Program-made: the position numbers and the translations under genes
Part shown: positions 1 through 7,102 of the stretch, one piece after another
Position numbering within the stretch: position 1 is the stretch's first letter
Layout of the letters: the number at the start of each line of letters is the position of its first letter
The notes under the pieces: generated by a model
Database searches by the model: none
What the model was told of the DNA's origin: nothing
Seen by the model: only the letters and a program-made list of their open reading frames with translations
From: Clostridiales bacterium
GTDB lineage: Bacteria > Bacillota > Clostridia > Oscillospirales > Acutalibacteraceae
Reading direction: 5' to 3'
DNA length: 16,027 bases
Assembly (NCBI GenBank): GCA_019417145.1
Contig: DXVY01000016.1
Coordinates: forward strand, 1,297-17,323

Positions 1-648
1 ACGGCGGCGGATATCCTGATCGCCATCCTGCTCCTCATAGAAGAAATAGGGCGTCGCGCCCCGTTCCCCGCAGGCGTCCCGGTACCCTTGCCAGCGATTT
101 CTGCCGCCCAGAAAAAGAATGCGGCGGTGACCTCTGTCCAGCAGATATTTCGCTCCCTGATAAGCGCCGTGGTAGTCGTCAAAATCCACCGACAAGAGCT
201 GGGGATATAGCCGGCCGAACAGCTGGATCAGGTGAACGCCCGGGTTGCTGATATAATCCGGTTCCACAGGCCCGGCCACCGGGGAGAAGATAATGGCCTC
301 GGCCTGGGAGCCGATCATGGTGCGCACCGCCCGCTGCTGCTTTTCAAAATCATAGCCGTCAAAGGCGATGAGCAGCCGAAAGCCCTTTTGCTCCAAAAGG
401 CTTTGCAGACGCTCGGCCACCACCATGAAAAAAGGGTTGGCGATATCGGAATTGATCAGGCCGATGGTGTGGGAGCGCTGCCGCTTTAAACTGGCCGCCA
501 GATAGTTGGGGGTATAGTTTAGCGCCGCCGCCGCTTCCATGACCCTATGATAGGTCTCCGGCCGGAGCCGGACATCCCCCCGAAAGGCCCTGGATACCGT
601 GGTGTGGGAAACGCCGGCAAGCCTGGCCACATCCTTACTGGTCGCCAT
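1..648 (-). CDS. LacI-family transcriptional regulator (C-terminus cut by window edge)
   Basis: This gene is read from the complement of 648 down to base 1, which gives 216 codons without a stop; the rest lies outside the window. Residues 5-24 form the LacI-type helix-turn-helix (KDVARLAGVSHTTVSRAFRG). They are followed by the hinge region (LNYTPNYLAASLKRQ, about 43-57) and the first subdomain of the periplasmic-binding-protein-like effector domain (TIGLINSDIANPFF). A full-length family member is about 330-340 residues, so roughly two thirds is seen. The ATG at 648 is preceded by AAGGAGG at a good distance. The gene is divergent from the GH32 gene at 930. In this family a regulator next to a sugar hydrolase usually represses it and is released by a sugar ligand. 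That role, and fructose or a fructo-oligosaccharide as the ligand, is inference from position. Recognition of the family is firm. Confidence 0.93.
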   Translation of the reverse strand, partial: MATSKDVARLAGVSHTTVSRAFRGDVRLRPETYHRVMEAAAALNYTPNYLAASLKRQRSHTIGLINSDIANPFFMVVAERLQSLLEQKGFRLLIAFDGYDFEKQQRAVRTMIGSQAEAIIFSPVAGPVEPDYISNPGVHLIQLFGRLYPQLLSVDFDDYHGAYQGAKYLLDRGHRRILFLGGRNRWQGYRDACGERGATPYFFYEEQDGDQDIRRR

Positions 649-709
649 CCAACCGCCTCCTTGCTTTTCCGCGGGCGGGTTTCCGCCCCCGGTTGATCAT
701 ATATATTTC

Positions 710-718
710 ATTATAACA
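710..718 (-). promoter_or_regulatory. Extended -10 promoter element for the LacI-family gene
   Basis: On the minus strand the bases read TGTTATAAT, a perfect TATAAT with the TG extension, about 62 bases upstream of the ATG at 648. No good -35 hexamer is present 17 bases further upstream, which fits an extended -10 promoter. The A+T-rich stretch around 697-720 stands out from the G+C-rich surroundings. Confidence 0.6.
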
Positions 719-822
719 TAGCAATAGGGAAAAGCGGCGGCCTTTTTCCAAATTTTCTTACTTTTCGCCTTTACAGGCACAATTGCATAAAATTATTACG
801 ATTTAATTTTATGTTATGTGCA

Positions 823-837
823 TTGACAACGGTAACG
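823..837 (+). promoter_or_regulatory. Candidate cre / LacI-family operator over the -35
   Basis: The bases TTGACAACGGTAACG match the catabolite response element consensus WTGNNARCGNWWWCA at 14 of 15 positions, with the last A replaced by G. The site has the central CG expected for CcpA and other LacI-family binding sites, and it fully covers the -35 hexamer, so binding would block polymerase. Whether CcpA or the divergent LacI-family protein would use it cannot be told from sequence. Confidence 0.5.
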
Positions 838-851
838 GAACCTGTTATTCT
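823..851 (+). promoter_or_regulatory. Sigma-70/SigA-type promoter of the GH32 gene
   Basis: A perfect -35 TTGACA (823-828) is followed after 17 bases by TATTCT (846-851, four of six to consensus). Transcription would start near 858, about 70 bases before the GH32 start codon at 930. Two candidate operators sit on this promoter: a cre-like site over the -35 and a perfect dyad just downstream of the transcription start. Confidence 0.7.
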
Positions 852-862
852 TAGTATGACAA

Positions 863-877
863 CGTGAACATTTCACG
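863..877. promoter_or_regulatory. Perfect dyad, candidate operator for the divergent LacI-family regulator
   Basis: CGTGAA (863-868), CAT, TTCACG (872-877) is a perfect inverted repeat with 6-base arms. It begins about five bases after the predicted transcription start of the GH32 gene, a classic repressor position. A GTG inside it (864) opens the same frame as the GH32 gene but is not a credible start, because there is no ribosome binding site and it overlaps the dyad. Assignment to the neighbouring regulator is inference. Confidence 0.5.
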
Positions 878-929
878 GTGCAAAGGGAAAAATGCCCGGC
901 GGAGCCGGACACAGGCAAGGAGGAGCGAT

Positions 930-3900
930 ATGAGAAGCGGAAGTTTGAGAAGGATGCTGCGCCAAGCGGCAGCCGGTCTGCTGGCCGGTACGGTGCTCTG
1001 CGCCGGGCTGGCGGGCGGGATTCCCGCCTTGGGTGTGGACGGCCAGACAAGAATTCTTACGCTGGAGGATTTCCTGCTGAGTGACAGCGCGGCCCGGGAA
1101 GGCTGCACAATGACCCAAGAGGGGGAGGCGATTGTGCTGTCCAAGCGTGCGGGAAATGACAACCACGCCACCACCGATATCTGGGCGGATTCCTTTACCT
1201 TGGAAGCCGAGACCGAGATGCTGGACGGCGTGGCGGCCGGCACGCCGCTGCTGACCTTTGGCGTGGCCAACCGGGAGGAACCCACGGCGGGGACCTGGTA
1301 CGGGGTCTGTCCCAACCGGGCGGGCTACCCTCATACCGGAGAGGCCAGAATCTTTAAGGTGGACGGCGGCCTGGCCATCGACGATCATGCGCCCCTGACC
1401 GAGGCGCAGAAGACTTCGGCCGTGGGCACCCTGAAGGTGACGGTCAACAGCCAAAAGATCATACGGTTCTATATGGACGGTCAGCTTATGCTCCAACGCC
1501 GGGATGAGAGCTATGCGGGCGGCTATGTGGGCATTCTGGCCAACGACGGCCGTGTGGCCTTCCGAAACATAAAACTGACCCTGGGGGAACCGGAGGAAGA
1601 GGAAGGAGATTTCCGCACCAATCTCACCGGCCTTACCTATGGCGGAGGCTCCTGGATTGAGACAGCTAGCGGCCTGCTGGCCAGCGGCAGCGGGGACTGC
1701 TTCGCCATGGCCGAGGATACGCCGTCGGACTTTATCTTCCAGACCCGCGTCCATGTGACCGGGGATGCGGCTTCCTTGGTTTTCCGCTCCAACGCAACCG
1801 GCTCCAACGCCTATGTGGCCAATGTAGACCGGGGGCAGAAAAACGCCCGTATTTTCAAATTTACCGACAACGGCGCCGTCACCATCGGCACCTATATGCT
1901 CCCCGACCCCACCGTAACCGATTACACCCTGCGCGTGGAGGTCATAGGCGCCAAAATGCAATATTTTGTGAATGGGATTTTGGCCGTTTCCTGTGAGGAC
2001 GACCAGTTCAAAGAGGGGCGGCTGGGGCTGCTGATTTGCAATTCCACCACCACTTTCCAGGATGCGATGTATACCCCCATCGACGACAGAACGCCCCGGC
2101 TTTCCACCCTCTCCCTGGAGGGTACGGAGCTGACGCCTGCCTTTGACCCGGATGTGACCTATTACACCGCCACCCTGCCCAGCAGCGCCGAACAGGTGAC
2201 CCTGCGGGCCGGCGGAGAGGGAACCGTGACGGCCGCCGTCTGGCACGCCGGCAGGATCACCCTGGAGGCTACCCAGCTTACCGGCGAGCTGCAAATTCCC
2301 CTGGCGGAGGGGAAAAATACCCTGGTCCTTACTACCGAAAAGGACAGGACGGAAGGATTGAGCACTGTGGTTGAAATCAAGCGGGAACAGGATCCCGCCA
2401 CCTATTATACCGAGCCCTATCGGCCCCAGTACCATATTACGCCGGAATCCGCCTGGCTGAACGATCCCAATGGCATGGTGTACTACCGGGGCAAATATCA
2501 CTTCTTTTATCAATATTATCCCGACAGCAAATTCCCCGGCGATATAAAGTACTGGGCGCATGCGGTCAGCGACGACCTAGTCCATTGGGAGCACCTGCCG
2601 GTGGCGCTTGCCCCCGATCAGTACGGCTCCATTTGGTCGGGCTCGGCGGTGGTGGATTTTAACAACTCCACCGGTCTGTTTGACGACACGGAAGACCAGA
2701 CCGGTCTGGTGGCCTATTATACCAGCTTCCAGTTTGGCACCGGCAAGCAGCGGCAGTGCATGGCCTATTCCAAGGACGAGGGCCTGACCTGGATCAAGTA
2801 TAACGACGGCGCGCCTATTCTGGACGAGAGCGACGATCCTTTGAAGGACGGCGCCTTCCGCGACCCCAAGGTGTTCTGGCATGAGGAGAGCGGGCGGTGG
2901 ATGATGATCTGTGCCGGCGGCCCGGTGCGGTTCTACTCGTCGGAAAACCTTATCGATTGGAAGCAGGAGGGCATGCAACCTGAATTCGGCACGGAATGCG
3001 CCGATTTCTATAAGCTTCCGGTGGAAGGGGAGGATACCGAAAAATGGGTGCTCAGCGCCGGCGGCGTCTGGTATTCCATTGGCGACTTCAAAGAGGTGGA
3101 CGGGGTTTGGAAATTCATTCCCGATTCGGATGAGCGGCCGGGCTACAACTTCGGCCCGGACGTCTACGCCGGCCAAACCTTCTCCGACGTGCCCGGGCGC
3201 CGGATTATGATGGAGTGGATGGTCAATATCGGCTATCCCTTCCAGACCGGTAACATCACCGATCCCTGGAACGGCGCGGTCACTCTACCCTATGAGATCA
3301 AGCTGAAAAGGGCGGACGGCAAAATCATCCTGACCCAGGAGCCGGTGGAGGAGCTCAGCTCCCTGCGGACCGAGAAGCACAGCTTTACCGGCTTGGAGCT
3401 GTCAGACGATACCCCCAATCCTTTGAAGGACCTACAGCTGGATAAATGCGAGATAGAGGCGGTTATTGACATGGGAACGGCTTCGGAAATCGCCTTCCAG
3501 CTGCGGATGGGCAACGGCCAGGCCACCGCCGTCCGGTACAACGCCCTGTCCGGGCTGTTGACCATGGACCGCACAGCGGCCGGCGCCAATCCCACAGACG
3601 GTTTTCCCGGCGCCTATACCACCTCGGTAAAGCTGGAGGACGGAAAGCTGCGACTGCACATGTTCTTGGATTGGTCCTCCCTGGAGGTCTTTGCCCATGG
3701 CAAGGTGGGCACCATGCTGATCTATCCCGACGGGGACAGCGTGGGACTGAGCCTGCGGGCCACGGGTGGTACGGCCCTGGTGGAAAGCCTGGATATCTAT
3801 GAGCAGGAATCCATATGGCGGGAAGAGAGCGGCGAGACGCCCGCCCTTGACAGCTTCAAGGTAACCGGCGGGACGGACCACTATCTGGAGGGAGAGCAGT

Positions 3901-5027
3901 TCACCCTCTGGGCCGTAGCCGATCCCCTGGGCGCCGACTGCGAGGTGGAGTGGAGCCTTTCCAATGAGCGCATCCTGGAGATCCTGGAGACCGGAAAGGA
4001 CGCCATAGTGCTGCGCGCCAGACGGCGGGGCGCCTGTACCGTCACGGCACAGGCGGGCGGGCAGACCGCAAGCTATGAAGTGACGGTGGGCGTCAACGGA
4101 TTTGAAACCAATCTCAAGGAATTCACGGCCATCGGCGGCAGCTGGAAGGCCTCCGAAGAGGGTATGCGCGGGGCCAGCGGCGGCAACGGACCGGCCTTCT
4201 CGGCCACCAAGGCGGCTGATTTCACCTATGAGGCTGATTTTACCTATGAAAGCGGAAATGTGGGAGCCGCTTTGATCTTCCGTGCGGCGGATGATCTGTC
4301 GGTATGGTATTCGGCCGATATCTGTGAGCGCGATAGCAACGCCCGCATTCTCAAATTCCATCGCGACCCGGATACCGGCGCCACCTCCGACGTGACCCTG
4401 GGCCAGCCTTATACCCTGCCGACAAATGCGGATCACACCTACCATTTAAAGGTGGAGGCGGAGGGGACCACCCTGCGGTTTTATGTGGACGACCGGCTGG
4501 CGGTAGAGGTGCAGGACAGCGAATCCCTCTCCGGCCGGTTCGGCCTAAACGTCTGCGACGTGACCGGGGTGTTCCAGAACGTTTACTTTACCGGCGAGGA
4601 AATCACCGATCCCGGTCTGGAGCGGCCGGATTGTAAATGGACGCTGGACGATGCAAACGGCATCGTCAAAGGGATCCCGGCGGGAACAGAAATGGCCGAG
4701 CTGATCGCCGGCTTTGGCGGCAGCCAGTGGGTGCGGGTGACAAAGGACGGGCAGCCGATATCCGAGGGCCTGGCCGCCACCGGCATGACGGCGCAGTACA
4801 CCGACGGCGAGCAGGAAAGCTATACGCTGGCCGTCACGGGCGACCTGGACGGGGATGGCGGCGTGACCATCGCCGACGTCATGGAGGCCTGCAAGGTGAT
4901 GGCTAGAGAGTCGGCGGGCAGCAAGCCCACGCCCCTGGAGCGCGCCGTCGGGGATCTGGATGATGACGGCGACGTGACCATCGCCGATGTAATGGAAATC
5001 TGTAAGATCCTGGCCCGGCAGGGCTGA
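930..5027 (+). CDS. Secreted multidomain GH32 fructan hydrolase with CBM66-like modules and dockerin
   Basis: This 1365-residue protein probably cleaves beta-fructans (levan, inulin or fructo-oligosaccharides) outside the cell. The ATG at 930 has AAGGAGGAG at 918-926, and it gives a signal peptide (basic start, hydrophobic stretch about 13-30). Domains in order: a diverged CBM66/LamG-like module (~40-218); a CBM66-like module beginning FRTNL (~228-382); a cadherin-like beta-sandwich (~387-487); the GH32 five-bladed propeller (~494-800); the GH32 C-terminal sandwich with DWSSLEVFA (~812-965); a Big-like domain (~970-1055); a third CBM66-like module beginning FETNL (~1058-1230); a linker module (~1233-1303); and a type I dockerin (1304-1365) with two calcium-loop repeats, GDLDGDGGVTIADVMEACK and GDLDDDGDVTIADVMEICK. 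Catalytic residues are present: D512 in WLNDPNG (nucleophile), D645 in FRDP (transition-state stabiliser) and E689 in TEC (acid/base). CBM66 is the fructan-binding family known from Bacillus subtilis SacC. Levan versus inulin preference cannot be read from sequence. An operator-controlled promoter precedes the gene. Confidence 0.95.
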   Translation: MRSGSLRRMLRQAAAGLLAGTVLCAGLAGGIPALGVDGQTRILTLEDFLLSDSAAREGCTMTQEGEAIVLSKRAGNDNHATTDIWADSFTLEAETEMLDGVAAGTPLLTFGVANREEPTAGTWYGVCPNRAGYPHTGEARIFKVDGGLAIDDHAPLTEAQKTSAVGTLKVTVNSQKIIRFYMDGQLMLQRRDESYAGGYVGILANDGRVAFRNIKLTLGEPEEEEGDFRTNLTGLTYGGGSWIETASGLLASGSGDCFAMAEDTPSDFIFQTRVHVTGDAASLVFRSNATGSNAYVANVDRGQKNARIFKFTDNGAVTIGTYMLPDPTVTDYTLRVEVIGAKMQYFVNGILAVSCEDDQFKEGRLGLLICNSTTTFQDAMYTPIDDRTPRLSTLSLEGTELTPAFDPDVTYYTATLPSSAEQVTLRAGGEGTVTAAVWHAGRITLEATQLTGELQIPLAEGKNTLVLTTEKDRTEGLSTVVEIKREQDPATYYTEPYRPQYHITPESAWLNDPNGMVYYRGKYHFFYQYYPDSKFPGDIKYWAHAVSDDLVHWEHLPVALAPDQYGSIWSGSAVVDFNNSTGLFDDTEDQTGLVAYYTSFQFGTGKQRQCMAYSKDEGLTWIKYNDGAPILDESDDPLKDGAFRDPKVFWHEESGRWMMICAGGPVRFYSSENLIDWKQEGMQPEFGTECADFYKLPVEGEDTEKWVLSAGGVWYSIGDFKEVDGVWKFIPDSDERPGYNFGPDVYAGQTFSDVPGRRIMMEWMVNIGYPFQTGNITDPWNGAVTLPYEIKLKRADGKIILTQEPVEELSSLRTEKHSFTGLELSDDTPNPLKDLQLDKCEIEAVIDMGTASEIAFQLRMGNGQATAVRYNALSGLLTMDRTAAGANPTDGFPGAYTTSVKLEDGKLRLHMFLDWSSLEVFAHGKVGTMLIYPDGDSVGLSLRATGGTALVESLDIYEQESIWREESGETPALDSFKVTGGTDHYLEGEQFTLWAVADPLGADCEVEWSLSNERILEILETGKDAIVLRARRRGACTVTAQAGGQTASYEVTVGVNGFETNLKEFTAIGGSWKASEEGMRGASGGNGPAFSATKAADFTYEADFTYESGNVGAALIFRAADDLSVWYSADICERDSNARILKFHRDPDTGATSDVTLGQPYTLPTNADHTYHLKVEAEGTTLRFYVDDRLAVEVQDSESLSGRFGLNVCDVTGVFQNVYFTGEEITDPGLERPDCKWTLDDANGIVKGIPAGTEMAELIAGFGGSQWVRVTKDGQPISEGLAATGMTAQYTDGEQESYTLAVTGDLDGDGGVTIADVMEACKVMARESAGSKPTPLERAVGDLDDDGDVTIADVMEICKILARQG

Positions 5028-5047
5028 GAGCTGCGGCATAAAAAAGA

Positions 5048-5076
5048 AAGCCCCTCTGCTTGTTGCAGAGGGGCTT
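5048..5076. terminator. Intrinsic terminator between convergent GH32 and cupin genes
   Basis: A perfect 12-bp stem, AAGCCCCTCTGC (5048-5059) with GCAGAGGGGCTT (5065-5076) and loop TTGTT, lies 20 bases after the GH32 stop codon. The T tail is short on the plus strand (CTTCC). On the minus strand the stem is followed by TTCTTTTTT, so it should also stop transcription coming from the cupin side. Confidence 0.85.
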
Positions 5077-5078
5077 CC

Positions 5079-5457
5079 TCCCTTATCCCAGCCAACGCAT
5101 CAGGAGGTGGATGCGCTTACCTGGCAGAAGGAGCGGCCGGCCCGACAATCCGTGGGGAGCGGGAGAAAAAAGAGGACGGGCCGGCCGGAAGAGAGGAACA
5201 GGGTCGGTCGCGGCGGCAGAAGGGGCGTAAGACGCGGGACCGACCCGGCGTCGGCAAAAGTTATCGTGGCCGCCGGCATAAATCCGCGCGCGGCGTCCGG
5301 CGTCAGGGAAGGGGAGAAGCCGCCCGTTTGCTGGGTGCGGCCCAAGAAGTGCGGGCCGCATGTGCCGACGGAATACGGGGCATAAACGGCCGCGGACATT
5401 GGCCTGCGAAGACCCATGTGCGACCGCCGGCAGAAGCCCCCGTCGCCGAGAATAGGG
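5079..5457. other. Non-coding gap rich in G+C inverted repeats
   Basis: No gene is recognised on either strand; open frames here are Arg/Pro/Gly-rich shadows without matching ribosome binding sites. Three perfect inverted repeats stand out: CGGCCGGCCCG at 5134-5144 with its complement at 5177-5187 (11 bp, 32-base loop); GGGTCGGTC at 5201-5209 with its complement at 5238-5246 (9 bp); and TGCGGCCC at 5336-5343 with its complement at 5353-5360 (8 bp, 9-base loop). The region lies between convergent genes, downstream of both. Confidence 0.5.
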
Positions 5458-5871
5458 TCAGGGCAGGGCGTTGTAGTCGTCGTCGGTCACCGGTTCCAGC
5501 CATTCGTTGGAGGCTCCGTCCGCCGGCACCTCCACCGCCAGATGCTGAAACCAGGAGTCGGCGGCGGCCCCGTGCCAGTGCTTGACCTCGGGCGGAATCT
5601 GCACAACATCGCCGGGACGCAGAGCGCGGGCCGGCTTGCCCCATTCCTGATACCAGCCCCGACCGCCAGTGACCAGCAGAATCTGGCCGCCCTTATGGTG
5701 TATATGCCAGTTGTTGCGACAGCCGGGGGCGAAGGTTACGTTGCCGATCCCCACCCCGTCGGTGGTCAACATTTGCAGATAGCTTTGGCCTATAAAGTAC
5801 CGGGCAAAGGCCGTGTTTTCCTCACCGATGGGGAAAAGGGCGCCCGGGCCAAGGGATTTTGTACGATCCAT
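5458..5871 (-). CDS. Small cupin-domain protein
   Basis: A 137-residue single-domain cupin (PF07883-like). Cupin motif 1 reads GCRNNWHIHHKGGQILLVTGG, with the metal-binding HxH, but the usual Glu is Gln, as in a common anaerobe subfamily. Motif 2 reads GDVVQIPPEVKHWHG and supplies the last His. The C-terminal signature SNEWLEPVTDDDYNAL is typical of small cupins often found beside carboxymuconolactone decarboxylase-like proteins and alcohol dehydrogenases. The substrate is unknown. The ATG at 5871 was preferred over one 21 bases upstream (5892), because GGAAGGA sits 8 bases before it and lies inside the longer reading frame. The gene follows the broken iron alcohol dehydrogenase on the same strand after about 170 bases, with no clear terminator between, so it may be transcribed from the MerR-type promoter at 6508-6538. 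Confidence 0.88.
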   Translation of the reverse strand: MDRTKSLGPGALFPIGEENTAFARYFIGQSYLQMLTTDGVGIGNVTFAPGCRNNWHIHHKGGQILLVTGGRGWYQEWGKPARALRPGDVVQIPPEVKHWHGAAADSWFQHLAVEVPADGASNEWLEPVTDDDYNALP

Positions 5872-6041
5872 TACGCATGTCCTTCCTTTCATTGCTTTGT
5901 CTGTATTCCGCAGTCAGGGCCGATTTCCCCACGTCCATTCAGGATAAGCGGGCGGCCACGCCTGCGGGTGGGCGGCGAGCCGAAACCAGGCGGGGATACC
6001 CCGACGACGTTATAGGGTTGGTTCAAATGGAGTGAAATTTA

Positions 6042-6465
6042 TTAGTAGGAAATATTCACGCCGTCTTCCAGCGTCAGGGAACAGGGGGCGGCGGCGAACA
6101 GGCCGCCCATGGTATCCTTGGTGTTTTGGGCCAGGGTGCGGCATTCCTCCGGCCGGATGCCGTAATCGGACATTTTCAGCTCGCCTCCCCCGCAGTCCCG
6201 CTGCAGCTTATCCAGCATCTGAATAAAATCCATAGGCGCCCGGGCGTTCGCCTTGCCCATAGCCTGCGCCATGCGGATCAAGCGATCGGGACAGGCGCCG
6301 CGCGCAATAAAGTGGGTGTAGTAGGCCTTGGAGATTATGATGCGTCCCGCGCCGTGGGGGCAGATCCTATAGGGACTTTTTCCCCGGCAGAACCTCCTTA
6401 TGCAGGTCATTGAGACGACCCGCTCCAAACAGCGCCCGGGTGGGCGCATATATGGTATAGGACAT
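6042..6465 (-). pseudogene. Iron-containing alcohol dehydrogenase, internally deleted remnant
   Basis: The N-terminus of an iron-dependent alcohol dehydrogenase begins at the ATG at 6465 (MSYTIYAPTRALFGAGRL, on to PGKKSL) and hits TAG at 6369-6367 after 32 residues. Just beyond it the same frame continues DLP (6366-6358). After one extra C in a run of five (6360-6356) the sequence resumes one frame over as HGAG and continues with SKAYYTHFIARGA, MGKANARAPMDFI, LKMSDYGIRPEE and NTKDTMGGLFAAAP to a stop at 6042. These are the C-terminal signatures of the family, including two of its iron-binding histidines. Family members run about 380-390 residues. Only about 140 remain, so roughly 240 central residues, including the nucleotide-binding domain, are missing. 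The gene is a deletion relic with a nonsense codon and a +1 frameshift, unless the assembly is wrong here. The promoter upstream looks intact. Confidence 0.85.
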
Positions 6466-6507
6466 AGCCTATTCTTTCCGAAATTCGGTTTGTCCTTTCT
6501 ATGAAAT

Positions 6508-6538
6508 AGCATAAACCCTGGAGTCTACTCCAGGTCAA
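6508..6538 (-). promoter_or_regulatory. MerR-type promoter with 19-bp spacer and 18-bp operator dyad
   Basis: On the minus strand -35 TTGACC (6538-6533) and -10 TATGCT (6513-6508) are separated by 19 bases. The spacer and the end of the -35 hold the perfect palindrome CCTGGAGT-AG-ACTCCAGG (6534-6517). A long 19-bp spacer filled by a dyad is the hallmark of promoters activated by MerR-family regulators, and CTGGAGT/ACTCCAG closely resembles operators of the aldehyde-responsive NmlR/AdhR group. The alcohol dehydrogenase relic starts about 36 bases after the predicted transcription start. No MerR-family gene is visible in the window. Confidence 0.8.
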
Positions 6539-6650
6539 CCCCTTTTTCAAAATTTTTTTGCATGCATGTAAATGACGTGAGGGCGCGGCTTGGCAAAGAT
6601 AGGGCTGCTGAAATTCGTATACTATATTTATAAAATGTGTATCTGGCGGA

Positions 6651-6881
6651 TCAGAGCTCTATTGAAAGAGGGGGCGACCGGGAGCGGCGGGCCAAGGATG
6701 CAAAGGCCCCGTCCCAGCGGGCTTTCCAGAAGTAGATGTACGACCTGCTTTTGTTGTGCTTTCGGCTGGCACGGCTGACGTCGTATTTCTCCGCGTATTT
6801 CAACAGGGATTGCCGATATGCCTTGTCCTGTGTTGTACGCTTTCTCATAAAGGATATGGTCTTCTCTCCTTCGGTTGGCAT
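6651..6881 (-). pseudogene. Transposase N-terminal fragment (helix-turn-helix part)
   Basis: The 76-residue frame contains MRKRTTQDKAYRQSLLKYAE, then KYDVSRASRKHNKSRSYIYFW and KARWDGAFASLARRSRSP. This is the recognisable N-terminal helix-turn-helix region of IS481/IS3-like DDE transposases, where the next segment normally reads RRPHxHPNQHT. Here the frame leaves the family pattern after SRSP and stops at 6651, so the catalytic domain is absent. An AAGGAG lies upstream of the internal ATG at 6848. No terminal inverted repeats were identified. The fragment lies about 110 bases upstream of the MerR-type promoter of the deleted dehydrogenase, which marks this as a decayed spot. The exact IS family is uncertain. 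Confidence 0.7.
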
Positions 6882-6968
6882 GTGGTAATTCAGCTATAAC
6901 CCATGAAACCTTATCCTTCATTGTATCATATTCCTATATCCGAAAACCGGTTGGGCGGGTCTTATCGG

Positions 6969-6997
6969 TTGACGGGAGGCGGAATATTTGGTAAAAT
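6969..6997 (+). promoter_or_regulatory. Promoter of the TIM-barrel/acyl-CoA synthetase fusion gene
   Basis: TTGACG (6969-6974), a 17-base spacer and TAAAAT (6992-6997) give a near-consensus promoter. The predicted start of transcription is about 7004, leaving a leader of about 100 bases. The leader holds a small perfect hairpin, GCAGCG-gtatg-CGCTGC (7016-7032). Confidence 0.7.
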
Positions 6998-7102
6998 GTA
7001 AATTAATTATGCAAAGCAGCGGTATGCGCTGCCTGTTTGGACGCATCTGCTTGGCAAGGGCTGCCATATGCATGCAATAGAGAATAACGGGGGTCTTTTG
7101 GA

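Noticed and set aside
864..929. GTG start extending the GH32 frame by 22 codons
   Set aside because: No ribosome binding site, sits inside the operator-like dyad, and places a charged Arg-rich stretch ahead of an otherwise normal signal peptide; the ATG at 930 has a strong site.
873..2561. 562-codon open frame on the minus strand
   Set aside because: Shadow of the GH32 gene; no recognisable domain, and it crosses the GH32 signal peptide, CBM66-like and cadherin-like regions.
5107..5385. 92-codon plus-strand frame in the gap after GH32
   Set aside because: AGGAGG overlaps the GTG instead of being spaced from it, the product is Arg/Gly-rich without a fold, and it runs through three inverted repeats.
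7024..7080. 18-codon leader frame ahead of the fusion gene
   Set aside because: No ribosome binding site precedes its ATG, and there is no run of a single regulatory amino acid codon; kept only as part of the weak leader finding.
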